A DNA stretch of 64,000 nt from JAXMCI01 sp046349435 (GCA_046349435.1 JAXMCI010000020.1:62001-126000); one strand, 5' to 3'. Shown: positions 29,062-37,359, counted from the stretch's first letter. Numbers and translations are program-made. Notes: generated by a model not told the origin, from the sequence alone.

Positions 29062-30105
29062 ATGAACGCCATCCCCCGCCTGCTGTCGCTGGCCACCGCC
29101 GTCCCGCCGCATACCGTGCCGCAGGACCTGGTGGTCGAGCATGCCATGCGGCTGTTCGACCGCGACCGCTCCGAGATCCGCCGCATGCTGCCGGTGTTCG
29201 GCAATTCCGGGATCGAGAACCGCCATTGCTGCGTCCCCGGCGAGTGGTTCCTCGAGCCGCATGGCTGGGTCGAGCGCAGCCGGCTGTTCGTCGACAACGC
29301 CGTCGACCTGCTGGCCGACGCCGCCCGGCGCTGCGTCGACGCCGCGGGCCTCAGGCTGTCCGACGTCGACGGCGTGGTCGCCGTCTCCACCACCGGCATC
29401 ACCACGCCCAGCCTCGACGCGCTGCTGATCGAGCGCCTCGGCCTCAGGCCCGACGTGCGCCGGCTGCCGGTGTTCGGGCTGGGCTGCGCCGGCGGCGTCA
29501 TCGGCCTGTCCCATGCCGCGACCATGGCGCAGGCGATCCCCGGCCGGGTGCTGTTCCTGGTGGTCGAGCTCTGCGCCCTCACCTTCCGCTTCGGCGACAA
29601 CTCGCAGAGCAACATCGTCGCCGCCGCCCTGTTCGGCGACGGCGCCGCCGCGGCGCTCGTCGGGGTCGAGGGCGACGGGCCGCGGCTCGGCGCCGCCGGG
29701 CTGCATACCTGGCCGCGCTCGCTCGACGTGATGGGCTGGCGGGTCGAGGAGGACGGGCTCGGCGTGCTGTTCTCGCGCGACATCCCGACCCTGGTGCGAA
29801 CCGCCTATCGCGGCGCCCTCGACGGCTTCCTGCACCGGCTCGGGCTCGGGCTCGCCGACTTCGCCGGAATGATCTGCCATCCCGGCGGCACCAAGGTGAT
29901 CGAGGCGCTGGAGGAAGCCTTCGAGCTGCCGGCGGGGCGGCTGGTGGACGCCCGCGAGGTGCTGCGGCACTATGGCAACATGTCGGCGGTGACGGTGCTG
30001 TTCGTGCTCGAGCGGATGGTGAGGCGCGGGCTGGCCGGCCGCTACCTGATGTCGGCGCTCGGTCCCGGCTTCACCGCGGCCTTCCAGGTGATCGAGTCGG
30101 CATGA
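29062..30105 (+). CDS. Type III polyketide synthase
   Basis: This 347-residue homodimeric chalcone-synthase-like enzyme has catalytic Cys142 (VFGLGCAGGVIGLS), His273 (ICHPGGTKVIEALE) and Asn306 (HYGNMSAVTVLFVLERM), and the C-terminal ALGPGFTAA loop. Bacterial members of this branch extend fatty acyl starters with malonyl-CoA to alkylpyrones or alkylresorcinols. The next gene is an ICMT-type methyltransferase overlapping by four bases (ATGA), the same pair as srsA-srsB in Streptomyces and bpsA-bpsB in Bacillus, which make methylated phenolic lipids or alkylpyrones. The starter length cannot be deduced from sequence. Confidence 0.93.
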   Translation: MNAIPRLLSLATAVPPHTVPQDLVVEHAMRLFDRDRSEIRRMLPVFGNSGIENRHCCVPGEWFLEPHGWVERSRLFVDNAVDLLADAARRCVDAAGLRLSDVDGVVAVSTTGITTPSLDALLIERLGLRPDVRRLPVFGLGCAGGVIGLSHAATMAQAIPGRVLFLVVELCALTFRFGDNSQSNIVAAALFGDGAAAALVGVEGDGPRLGAAGLHTWPRSLDVMGWRVEEDGLGVLFSRDIPTLVRTAYRGALDGFLHRLGLGLADFAGMICHPGGTKVIEALEEAFELPAGRLVDAREVLRHYGNMSAVTVLFVLERMVRRGLAGRYLMSALGPGFTAAFQVIESA

Positions 30106-30605
30106 GCCCGGTCGAGGCGATCCTGCTCGCTGTCACGCTGCAGCGCCTTGCGGAGCTGTGGCTGAGCCGCCGCAACGTGCGGCGGCTGCTGGCGGCCGGC
30201 GCCGTCGAGATCGGCGCCGGGCACTACCCGCTGATCGTGCTGCTGCACAGTGCCTGGCTCGCCGCGCTCTGGCTGCTGGTCCCGTGGAGCGCTGCGATCG
30301 TCTGGCCGGCGCTCGCCGCCTTCCTGCTCCTCCAGGTCGGCCGGCTCTGGGTGATGACCCATCTCGGCCGGTTCTGGACGACGCGGATCATCAGCCTGCC
30401 CGACGCGCCGCTGGTGGCGAGCGGCCCCTATCGCTGGTGCCGCCACCCGAACTACGTGGTGATCGTCGGCGAGATCGCGCTGCTGCCGCTCGCCTTCGGC
30501 GCCTGGCGGATCGCGCTGGTCTTCTCGCTGCTCAACGCCGCCCTGCTCGCCTGGCGCATCCACTGCGAGGACGGAGCCCTGTCGCCCCGCCGGCAGGCTC
30601 AATAG
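30102..30605 (+). CDS. Isoprenylcysteine carboxyl methyltransferase-like protein (alkylpyrone/resorcinol O-methyltransferase)
   Basis: The 167-residue membrane protein has four or five hydrophobic helices and the ICMT signature SGPYRWCRHPNYVVIVGEI, where the RHPNY motif forms the S-adenosylmethionine site, plus a C-terminal E-D segment (RIHCEDGAL). In the SrsB/BpsB group these enzymes O-methylate type III polyketide products at the membrane. Its start overlaps the polyketide synthase stop, so the two are co-translated. Its stop overlaps the end of the convergent lipoprotein gene by seven bases. Confidence 0.9.
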   Translation: MSPVEAILLAVTLQRLAELWLSRRNVRRLLAAGAVEIGAGHYPLIVLLHSAWLAALWLLVPWSAAIVWPALAAFLLLQVGRLWVMTHLGRFWTTRIISLPDAPLVASGPYRWCRHPNYVVIVGEIALLPLAFGAWRIALVFSLLNAALLAWRIHCEDGALSPRRQAQ

Positions 30606-31288
30606 GCGGGATCGGTCGGCCTCGGATAGCTCGACGCGGGATAGGTCGCGCTGCCATAGCGGGCGGCCAGCTGGGTGGCGGTCGCCTTGCTGTCGAGGCT
30701 GCCCGTGGCCGCCTCCTTCAGCAGGTGCACCCGCAGCTGCGCCGTGATCGTCGCCACTGCGCTGGCGGCGTAGGCGTTGTAGCTGTTGGTGCCCTGGTGG
30801 TAGTAGCCGGCGCCCGACTGCGAGGGATAGCTGCCGTAGAACGGCGACTGCTGGTAGGGCGGCCCGTTGTCGTAGTAGTTCCACAGCGGATCGTAGGGCT
30901 GCGAGAAGGTCGGCTGCGTGCGCACCGTCACGTCGGCGTCGCGGCTCTCGTTCTCGATGGCGAAGGCCGGGTAGCCGGCCTTCTCGGCCAGCTGGGCGGC
31001 CCGCCAGAGGGCGAGCTCGTAGGCCTTGTTCTTCTGGTCGGCGAGCTCGGCGTCCCGCGCCTGGGGGTCGGCCGAGGCTTGCACGTAGGGGGTGACGTAG
31101 GTCACCTGGTAGGAGTCCTCGGCGAGGCGGGTTTCGCTGTAGCCGAAATTGCCGCTGTCGCCGTAGGGGACAAAGGCCGGCCTCGGCTCCGGGGCGGCAC
31201 AGGCGGCCAGCAACCCCGGCAGGATCACGGCGACGGCCAGAGCCGCCGATCTGGTCCACGCCGCCGATTTGGTCCACGGTCCGCGCAT
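30599..31288 (-). CDS. CC0125/CC1285-family lipoprotein
   Basis: This 229-residue protein has an N-terminal hydrophobic segment ending in the lipobox LLAACAAP. It then shows the pattern of this alphaproteobacterial family: YSETRLAEDSYQVTYVTPY, KAYELALWRAAQLAEKAGYPAFAIENE, a Tyr/Gln/Pro-rich middle and a C-terminal VRVHLLKEA-type segment (LRVHLLKEAAT). The function is unknown; the family is thought to be outer-membrane associated. ATG 31288 is used because the upstream in-frame codons are only TTG/GTT. The region before the hydrophobic segment contains a duplicated WTKSAA/WTRSAA produced by an 18-base tandem repeat. Confidence 0.85.
   Translation of the reverse strand: MRGPWTKSAAWTRSAALAVAVILPGLLAACAAPEPRPAFVPYGDSGNFGYSETRLAEDSYQVTYVTPYVQASADPQARDAELADQKNKAYELALWRAAQLAEKAGYPAFAIENESRDADVTVRTQPTFSQPYDPLWNYYDNGPPYQQSPFYGSYPSQSGAGYYHQGTNSYNAYAASAVATITAQLRVHLLKEAATGSLDSKATATQLAARYGSATYPASSYPRPTDPAY
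31242..31277. repeat. 18-base tandem duplication at the lipoprotein N-terminus
   Basis: Two adjacent 18-base units (31242-31259 and 31260-31277) differ at a single base (GATCTGG against GATTTGG). They lie in the coding region just after the lipoprotein start codon and encode WTKSAA followed by WTRSAA, lengthening the basic n-region of the signal peptide by six residues. Such in-frame tandem units can expand or contract by slippage. Confidence 0.85.
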
Positions 31289-31479
31289 AACCAATTTATG
31301 GACCCAAGCCCAACGGCCCGCAAGGGCTGAGGCCGGGATCGGTCCGGGGTCGGTCCGGGACGGGCATCCGGAGTTTCCGCGGCGTAACCAGATTTCCTTG
31401 CGCGCTCAGCGAGATACCGGCGCCCGGATCACGAAATCGTTTGGCTCCGACCCGGTTTGTTGACTTTACAGACGGCGCT

Positions 31480-31505
31480 GGCGTCCCCGAAGCTTCGGCG
31501 ACGCC
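31480..31505. promoter_or_regulatory. 26-base palindrome upstream of the cytochrome c' gene
   Basis: The sequence reads GGCGTC-C-CCGAAG then CTTCGG-C-GACGCC: two 13-base arms with only one mismatched pair, centred at 31492/31493 on AAGCTT. It lies 67 bases before the cytochrome c' start codon. It could be a binding site for a dimeric regulator, or a hairpin in the 5' leader. A TTGACT hexamer at 31460-31465 might be a -35 element, but no good -10 follows at the right distance. Confidence 0.4.
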
Positions 31506-31572
31506 AGCCCGGGCCTCCCGGTGACCGGCCGCCGCACCACGATATCTTGCGCTTCAGCCTGGAGGACATTCG

Positions 31573-32049
31573 ATGCTTACCCGGACCAAAGCCTTGCTCG
31601 GGGGCGTGCTCGCCCTTGCCGTCGGCTTCACCGTGCTCGCCAGCGCGGTGGCGGACGATCCGGCAGCGGTGATCAGCCAGCGCCGCGACCTGATGAAGGA
31701 CCAGGGCAAGAACGCCAAGGCGATCTACCAGTTCACCCAGGGCCAGGGCACCGCCGCCGACGTGGCCGCCGCCGCCCAGGCGATCGCCGCCGATGCGACG
31801 AAGATTCCGGACCTCTTCCCCAAGGGCACCAGCCTCGACGAGTTTCCGGGCAAGACCGGCGCCAAGCCGGCCATCTGGCAGGACTGGGACAAGTTCAAGG
31901 CGGACGCCGCGGCCCTGCACGAGCAGGCGACCAAGCTCGCCGAGGTGGCCAAGGGCGGCGACGCCCAGGCGATCGCCGCGCAGTTCGACGTGATGGGCAA
32001 GACCGGCTGCGGCGGCTGCCACCAGTCGTTCCGGCAGAAGCTCGAATAG
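31573..32049 (+). CDS. Class II cytochrome c (cytochrome c'-like)
   Basis: The 158-residue precursor has a signal peptide (cleavage expected near AVA/DD at residue 27) and a four-helix bundle with the C-terminal heme motif CGGCH (Cys146, Cys149, His150), the hallmark of class II cytochromes. The N-terminal helix carries RRDLMKDQGKNAKAI, also typical. Cytochromes c' are five-coordinate periplasmic proteins that bind NO and may protect against it. A good ribosome-binding site, GGAGG, lies 7 bases before the ATG. No dedicated partner gene is adjacent. A palindrome at 31480-31505 may control it. Confidence 0.93.
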   Translation: MLTRTKALLGGVLALAVGFTVLASAVADDPAAVISQRRDLMKDQGKNAKAIYQFTQGQGTAADVAAAAQAIAADATKIPDLFPKGTSLDEFPGKTGAKPAIWQDWDKFKADAAALHEQATKLAEVAKGGDAQAIAAQFDVMGKTGCGGCHQSFRQKLE

Positions 32050-32258
32050 GCCGCGCCCCTCGCCTCGCCGGCCGTGCGCGGGCCGCCCCTCGGGGCGGCC
32101 CGCTGGCGTTTCGGGCGCTGCGTCCCGCTGGACAAGAAATCCTTGCCCGCAACGCAAGATTTATTGGGTTGGGCCCGGCGCGGATCGGCCGATGATGGCC
32201 GCGCCCGGGCAGGCCGCCGGTCGCCGGGCGCAGCAGAGGCAGTGCGGGAGACGAAACC

Positions 32259-33713
32259 ATGATGGCCATGTCGCAGCCTGGTCTGAACGCCGCGGGCGGC
32301 GTCAGCATCGCGATCGTCGGGGCGGGATTCACGGGCAGCCTGCTGGCGGTGCACCTGCTGGCCACGGTCCCGCCCGGCTCGACCATCAAGCTGTTCGACG
32401 GCGCCGGCCGATTCGGCCGCGGCCTCGCCTACTCGACCGCCAATGCCGGGCACGTGCTCAACGTGCGCACCTCGAACATGAGCGCCTTTCCCGACGAGCC
32501 GGCCGACTTCCTGCGCTGGCTCTCCCGCCGCGAGGGCGCGTCGCAGCCGGCCGAGATCGACGACCTGCGTCACCGCTTCGTGCCGCGCGGCCTGTTCGGC
32601 GACTACGTGGCCGAGCTGCTCGGCCATACCGCCGCGCAGGCCGCCGGCCGCGCCCGGTTGCTGACCTACGACACCAACGTGATCAGCGTCGCCGAGGTGC
32701 CGCTCGGCGTGGCGCTGGCGACCGGCGACGGCGAGAGCCACACGGTCGACGCCGCCGTGCTCTGCGTCGGCAACTTCCCGCCGGTGCTGCCGGCCGGTGC
32801 CGTGCCGGAGATTGCCGACGGGCCTGCCTATCTCGGCGACCCGTGGGATCTCGAGCGCCTCGCCGGCATCGGCCGGACCGAATCGGTGATGGTGCTCGGC
32901 ACCGGGCTGACCATGGTCGACCTGGTGCTGACCCTGGACAGCCAGGGACATCGCGGCCCGATCCTCGCCGTCTCGCGCCGCGGCAAGCTGCCCCATGCCC
33001 ATGCGCCGGCGACGCCCCATGCCGACTTCCTCGGCGGCGCTCCCCTGCCCGCTACGGCGCAGGCCCTGCTCCGCCGGATCCGCGGCGAGGCGCGGCGCGC
33101 GGCGGCGGCCGGCCAGGACTGGCGCGGCGTGATCGACGCCATCCGGCCGCATACCCAGGCGCTGTGGCGCGGGCTGCCGCTGGCCGAGCGCCGCCGCTTC
33201 CTGCGCCACGTCCGCCCCTACTGGGAGATCCATCGCCACCGCATGGCGCCGTCGGTCGCCGACCGCATCGTGGCGCTCCGGGCCACCGGGCGGCTGCGCA
33301 TCGCGCGCGGCCGGCTGCGCGGGGTCGAGCCGGACGGCAGCGGCGTCGCGGTGACCCTCGCCTTCCACGGCGAGGCGGCCCCCCGCCAGGTCCGCGCCGA
33401 CCGGCTGATCAACTGCGCCGGCCCGGAGACCGATTTCGCGCGGATCCGCGACCCGCTGGTGCGCAGCCTGCTGTCGACCGGCGTGGCGCGGCCGGACCCG
33501 CTGCGGCTCGGCCTCGACGTCGACGAGGACCTCAGCCTGGTCGACCATCACGGCCGCAGCTCGCGCCGCCTCTACGCGCTCGGCCCGCCGACCAAGGGCG
33601 CGCTGTGGGAGATCACGGCGGTGCCCGACATCCGCGGCCAGTGCCGCGGCTTCGCCCAGCGGCTGCTGCAGGAACTGGCGACCGCCCGGGCCCCGGCGCT
33701 GACCGATTCCTGA
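32259..33713 (+). CDS. FAD/NAD(P)-binding protein (COG4529-type)
   Basis: This 484-residue protein begins with a Rossmann motif (IAIVGAGFTGSLLAVHLL), then GRGLAYST and HVLNVRTSNMSAFPDEP, which are typical of the FAD-NAD(P)-binding (PF13454-like) proteins. A second dinucleotide motif (VMVLGTGLTMVDLVLTL) lies near residue 210, and INCAGPETDF and a C-terminal YALGPPTKGALWEITAVPD complete the pattern. These proteins are FAD-dependent oxidoreductases or hydroxylases of unknown substrate. GGGAGA precedes the ATG cluster at 32259 (alternatives 32262 and 32268). The next gene, cysH, is 292 bases away, past an inverted repeat, so an operon is uncertain. Confidence 0.85.
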   Translation: MMAMSQPGLNAAGGVSIAIVGAGFTGSLLAVHLLATVPPGSTIKLFDGAGRFGRGLAYSTANAGHVLNVRTSNMSAFPDEPADFLRWLSRREGASQPAEIDDLRHRFVPRGLFGDYVAELLGHTAAQAAGRARLLTYDTNVISVAEVPLGVALATGDGESHTVDAAVLCVGNFPPVLPAGAVPEIADGPAYLGDPWDLERLAGIGRTESVMVLGTGLTMVDLVLTLDSQGHRGPILAVSRRGKLPHAHAPATPHADFLGGAPLPATAQALLRRIRGEARRAAAAGQDWRGVIDAIRPHTQALWRGLPLAERRRFLRHVRPYWEIHRHRMAPSVADRIVALRATGRLRIARGRLRGVEPDGSGVAVTLAFHGEAAPRQVRADRLINCAGPETDFARIRDPLVRSLLSTGVARPDPLRLGLDVDEDLSLVDHHGRSSRRLYALGPPTKGALWEITAVPDIRGQCRGFAQRLLQELATARAPALTDS

Positions 33714-33760
33714 GACGAGGCGATCGCGGCGGCGCGCGTCCCCCGGCGCCGTGCCGGGCC

Positions 33761-33843
33761 CCATCCTGCGACAAGCTCAGGATGAGGCCCCCGAGATCGC
33801 GCGCGCCCCTTCAACCTCGTTCTGAGCCTGTCGAAGGGCGAGG
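33761..33843. repeat. Imperfect inverted repeat (REP-like) before cysH
   Basis: The left arm (about 33761-33787, containing GCGACAAGCTCAGGATGAGG) and the right arm (about 33815-33843, whose complement contains TTCGACAGGCTCAGAACGAGG) face each other. Sequences built on TTCGACAGGCTCAG are known as common intergenic repeats in many proteobacteria. The element fills much of the 292-base gap between the FAD/NAD(P)-binding gene and cysH; the remainder shows no gene or clear promoter. Confidence 0.6.
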
Positions 33844-34005
33844 TCGGCACGGCCTTGCCGCCGCGCGCCGAAGTTTTTCTATCCGTCTCGGCAAGGACTT
33901 CTCGTTTGTCGGCACGATAGCCGGAGCGTACCTCGGAAGGACGGCTCCGGCATCCGGCGGATCGCCCTCCGTCCCGCCCCGCAGCCGTCCCGGAGGAGGA
34001 TGCGC

Positions 34006-34701
34006 GTGGGTGAAGTCGACGGTGCGACCGGCCTGGCGGCCCGGCTCGGCGATCGGTACCGCGGGCTCGAGGGCGAGGACCTGCTCGCCCCCCTGATCGA
34101 GCGCGAGTTCCCGGGGCGCATCGCGCTGCTCTCCTCCTTCGGCTCGGAGGCGGCGCTGCTGCTCGACATGGTGGCCCGCATCGACCGCTCGGTCCCGGTC
34201 GTCTTCCTCGACACCGGCAAGCTGTTCGGCGAGACGCTGCGCTACCGCGACCAGCTGGTGCGGCGCCTCGGCCTGACCGATCTGCGGGTCGTGCGGCCCG
34301 ACCCCGTCCAGGTCGAGCGGCGCGATGCCGCCGGCGACCTGTGGCTGCGCGATGCCGACGCCTGCTGCGCGCTGCGCAAGGTCGAGCCGCTGCGCGCCGC
34401 GCTGGCCGGCTTCGCGGCCTGCATCTCCGGGCGCAAGCGTTACCAGGGCGGCCGGCGGACCGGGCTCGCCGCCATCGAGGCGGCCGAAGGGCGGGTCAAG
34501 GTCAATCCGCTGGCCGGCTGGTCCCGCGACCGGATCCTCGACGCCTTCGCCGCCCGCGACCTGCCGCCCCACCCGCTGGAGGCCGACGGCTTCCTGTCGA
34601 TCGGCTGCATGCCGTGCACCGACCGGGTGGCGCCGGGAGCCGATCCCCGGTCCGGCCGCTGGGCCGGACGCGCCAAGACCGAATGCGGCATTCATCTCTA
34701 G
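34006..34701 (+). CDS. cysH: Adenylyl-sulfate (APS) reductase-type CysH
   Basis: This 231-residue PAPS/APS reductase has the PP-loop-like SSFGSEAALLLDMV, the LDTGKLFGETLRYRD segment and the catalytic Cys227 in ECGIH. Cys120-Cys121 and Cys201-Cys204 (DACCALRK and GCMPCT) are the four ligands of a [4Fe-4S] cluster, which marks the APS-reducing, cluster-containing type rather than the E. coli PAPS type. It makes sulfite from APS for cysteine synthesis. The start is probably GTG at 34006, because GGAGGAGG ends 6 bases upstream; the ATG at 34000 directly abuts that site. No other sulfate-assimilation gene is adjacent, which is unusual. Confidence 0.92.
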   Translation: MGEVDGATGLAARLGDRYRGLEGEDLLAPLIEREFPGRIALLSSFGSEAALLLDMVARIDRSVPVVFLDTGKLFGETLRYRDQLVRRLGLTDLRVVRPDPVQVERRDAAGDLWLRDADACCALRKVEPLRAALAGFAACISGRKRYQGGRRTGLAAIEAAEGRVKVNPLAGWSRDRILDAFAARDLPPHPLEADGFLSIGCMPCTDRVAPGADPRSGRWAGRAKTECGIHL

Positions 34702-34829
34702 AGGTCTGGAAGGGGGCGGGCGCCCGAAAAGGCCGGGCCCCAGCCTGAGGCCGTGCGTCGGCGGCCGGCCTTGGCTAAACTGGCAGCCGGACGTTCCATG
34801 GTCCGGATGTCAGAAGGGGTTCGCGCGTG

Positions 34830-35489
34830 ATGAAGAGGCTGTTGCCGCTGGTGGCCATGCTCTGCCTGGCAGGGTGCGAGGATCTCGGGCTCGAGGACCC
34901 GGTGCCGACCGACCAGACCGCCGCCCCCACTACCGCTTCGTCCTCCCTGAGCCAGCCGCCGGCCGCGGCGCTGATGCCGGCGCCGAGCGCGGACCAGGCC
35001 GCGCCCGCCGAGCCGTCGGGCGCCGAGACGGCCATGGCGGCACCGCCGCCGCCGCCGCCGGGCGACCGAACCTGCGCCGACTTCCTGTTCTACAAGGACG
35101 GGCAGAGCGGGGTGTCCTCGGTGATCGCCGATCCCTTCACCATCGCCACCTCGGCCGACGGCAGCGGCGAGCCGCTGGAGATCCACGACGCCAGCCTCGA
35201 CATGGGGGTGCAGGGCGGCATGTCCGTCAGGATCGCCGACAAGGTCTTCATCATCGTCGACCAGCCCTCTCCGCGATACGAGGTCTACTACATCTCGGCC
35301 GGCGAGAACCCGATCAAGCTGCAGGTCTTCGGCGCCGACGGCAAGCTGGAGCAGACCCACATCCTTTCGGCCTTCCCGCAGAAGCAGCTGCTGATGCAGC
35401 CGATCGCGTCGCAGCAGGGGCTGCGCGCCATCGTGCTGACGGATCCGGACAAGACCGGGCTGCTCACCAAGGTCTGCGCGGTGAAGTAG
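34830..35489 (+). CDS. Hypothetical lipoprotein
   Basis: The 219-residue product begins with a lipoprotein signal peptide (KRLLPLVAMLCLAGC, lipobox LAGC at Cys16 or so), followed by an Ala/Pro/Ser-rich linker with a run of seven prolines, then a beta-rich C-terminal domain of about 140 residues with many hydrophobic strands (VFIIVDQPSPRYEVYYIS, IKLQVFGADGKLEQTHIL). I do not recognise the family. ATG at 34830 is used, with GAAGGGG upstream; the preceding GTG at 34827 is equally possible. It stands alone between cysH and the duplicated-domain gene, all on the same strand. Confidence 0.8.
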   Translation: MKRLLPLVAMLCLAGCEDLGLEDPVPTDQTAAPTTASSSLSQPPAAALMPAPSADQAAPAEPSGAETAMAAPPPPPPGDRTCADFLFYKDGQSGVSSVIADPFTIATSADGSGEPLEIHDASLDMGVQGGMSVRIADKVFIIVDQPSPRYEVYYISAGENPIKLQVFGADGKLEQTHILSAFPQKQLLMQPIASQQGLRAIVLTDPDKTGLLTKVCAVK

Positions 35490-35577
35490 GGCGGCGTCGC
35501 CGGGAAGCCGGAACACCTGAGGAACCCGCCGCCTTGCCCGCTGTTTGAAGCGCGGCGTGGGGGCGGAGAAGGTCCGA

Positions 35578-36225
35578 ATGGGCGTCGAGCCTGCCGGCCG
35601 GGGCTTCAGCCTCGGCGATCTGCTGCGGCTTTATGCGGCGTGCCCGCAGGGGCGTCACCGCACGCAGGATGCTTTCGACAGCTTCGTGATTCGGCCGCTG
35701 GCCGGCGACGGCCGGGCGGTGGCCGTGATCCGGCTGCCCGACGGCACCTATCTCGGCGTCAACGACGAGGGTGCCGTGGAGCTGCGGGCGGCGTCGCTGC
35801 GCCAGCTGGCGGAGGCCGCGGCGGACCTGCCCGCCTGGAGCCTGGTGGCGGGCGCGCTCGCCGGCACCGAGGCGCCGCCGCCGGCGCGGCTGCAGCCCAC
35901 CGCCGCCACCGCCGCCATCGAGGTGATCGAGCCGGTCAGCCTGCCCAGCGATCCGGCCGGGGCGGACGTCCCGGCGGCCGGGCCCGAGCTGCTGACCCGC
36001 GAGGATCTCGCGGCGCTGCTGGCGCTCTGGCCGAACGGCCAGCGGCGGCGCGGCCGCGGCAAGGACAGCTTCGTGGTCGCCGACGAGATCGACGGGCACA
36101 CCCGTCTCATCGTCTCGCGCCGCGGCGACGGCACCTACAGCTGCGTCGACCTGGTCAACGGCAGCTCGGAGCGGTCGGACAGCCTGGCCGGCCTCCATCT
36201 GCGCCGGCCGCGCTGGCATCGCTGA
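35578..36225 (+). CDS. Orphan protein with two related ~60-residue repeats
   Basis: The 215-residue protein consists of two similar modules joined by an Ala/Pro-rich linker. The first is LGDLLRLYAACPQGRHR, then DAFDSFVIRPL, VIRLPDGTYLGVND. The second is REDLAALLALWPNGQRR, then GKDSFVVADEI, IVSRRGDGTYSCVDLV. The shared pattern is L-L-P-G-R, DSFV, and DGTY followed by a valine-containing strand. No family is recognised and no signal peptide or membrane segment is present, so it is probably cytosolic. The ATG at 35578 has GGAGAAGG just upstream; longer TTG/GTG starts at 35545/35557 are less likely. Confidence 0.72.
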   Translation: MGVEPAGRGFSLGDLLRLYAACPQGRHRTQDAFDSFVIRPLAGDGRAVAVIRLPDGTYLGVNDEGAVELRAASLRQLAEAAADLPAWSLVAGALAGTEAPPPARLQPTAATAAIEVIEPVSLPSDPAGADVPAAGPELLTREDLAALLALWPNGQRRRGRGKDSFVVADEIDGHTRLIVSRRGDGTYSCVDLVNGSSERSDSLAGLHLRRPRWHR

Positions 36226-36310
36226 CCGATCGCTGACCCGGGCGGGCCGGTCCCCGCTTTTCCCGCTCCCGTGCTAGCCTCCTCCCGCCATTGGCGAGGG
36301 AGGCGATTCG

Positions 36311-37291
36311 ATGAAGCTGCTTGTCACCGGGGCGGCCGGCAAGGTCGGCCAGGCCCTGATTCGCCGCGTGCTCGAGGATCCCGCGCTCGCCGGGATCGAG
36401 CTGCGCGCGCTCTGCCACAACCGCGCCTTGCCGGCGCGGCCGCGGCTCGAGGTGGTGCGCGGCGACATGGCGCGGCGGGAGGATGTCGAGGCCGCGGTGG
36501 CCGGGGTCAGCCACGTGCTTCACCTCGCCACCTGCAAGGAGACCCCCGACCAGATCATGGACGTCGCGGTCAAGGGCATGTTCTGGCTGCTCGAGGCGTG
36601 CCGTGCCAGCGCCGATTTCCGCCGCCTCGTGCTGGTCGGCGGCGATGCCGGGATGGGGCACTTCTTCTACCCGCACCCGATCCCGGTGACGGAGACGCAG
36701 CGCCACAGCGCCTATCCCGGCTGCTACGCGCTCTCCAAGGTGCTCGAGGAGGTGATGCTGGAGCAGTACTACCTCATGTACGGCTTCGCCGGCTGCTGCG
36801 TGCGGGCGCCCTGGATCATGGAGAAGGACGACTTCCGCTACGCCCACACCTTCGGGCCGGACGTCTTCGGCGGGCCGCGCTGGTGCGATCTCGTCGGTCC
36901 CGAGCGCGCCGCGTCGCTGCAGGCGCAGGGCGCCGTGCCGGTGATGCTCGATCCGGACGGTCGGCCGGTGCTGCGCAACTTCGTCCATGTCGACGACCTG
37001 GTCGACGCGATCCTGATCGCGCTCGAGCATCCCCGCGCCCACCAGCAGCTCTTCAACGTCTGCATGGACGAGCCGGTCGACTACGGCAGGCTGGCCGCCC
37101 ACCTCGCCGCCACCCGCGGCCTGCCGTCGGAGCCGGTGCCGACCGGCTTCCACGGCACCTGGCTGGACAACAGCAAGGCCCGCTTCCTGCTCGGCTGGCG
37201 GCCGCGCTACGACCTCGCCCGCCTGGCCGACGCCGCCTGGAGCTATCGGCGCGCGGCGGACGATCCCCGCATCGTCTGGTACCCCGGATGA
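36311..37291 (+). CDS. NAD-dependent epimerase/dehydratase (extended SDR)
   Basis: This 326-residue extended SDR has the Rossmann motif TGAAGKVGQALIRR, a catalytic YxxxK in CYALSKVLEEV, and the substrate-domain landmarks NFVHVDDLVDAIL and LLGWRPRYDLARLAD. The pattern is of sugar-nucleotide or hexuronate-type oxidoreductases. A strong GGAGG lies 7 bases before the ATG. It is 68 bases upstream of the ABC binding-protein gene on the same strand, so it may be the first gene of that catabolic island and act on the imported sugar-like substrate (inference). Confidence 0.87.
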   Translation: MKLLVTGAAGKVGQALIRRVLEDPALAGIELRALCHNRALPARPRLEVVRGDMARREDVEAAVAGVSHVLHLATCKETPDQIMDVAVKGMFWLLEACRASADFRRLVLVGGDAGMGHFFYPHPIPVTETQRHSAYPGCYALSKVLEEVMLEQYYLMYGFAGCCVRAPWIMEKDDFRYAHTFGPDVFGGPRWCDLVGPERAASLQAQGAVPVMLDPDGRPVLRNFVHVDDLVDAILIALEHPRAHQQLFNVCMDEPVDYGRLAAHLAATRGLPSEPVPTGFHGTWLDNSKARFLLGWRPRYDLARLADAAWSYRRAADDPRIVWYPG

Positions 37292-37359
37292 GGCTCCGTT
37301 GACAGCGGCCGTCCCGGGTCCTTGAATGCGCCACCAAGACGATGACGGGAGGCAAAACC

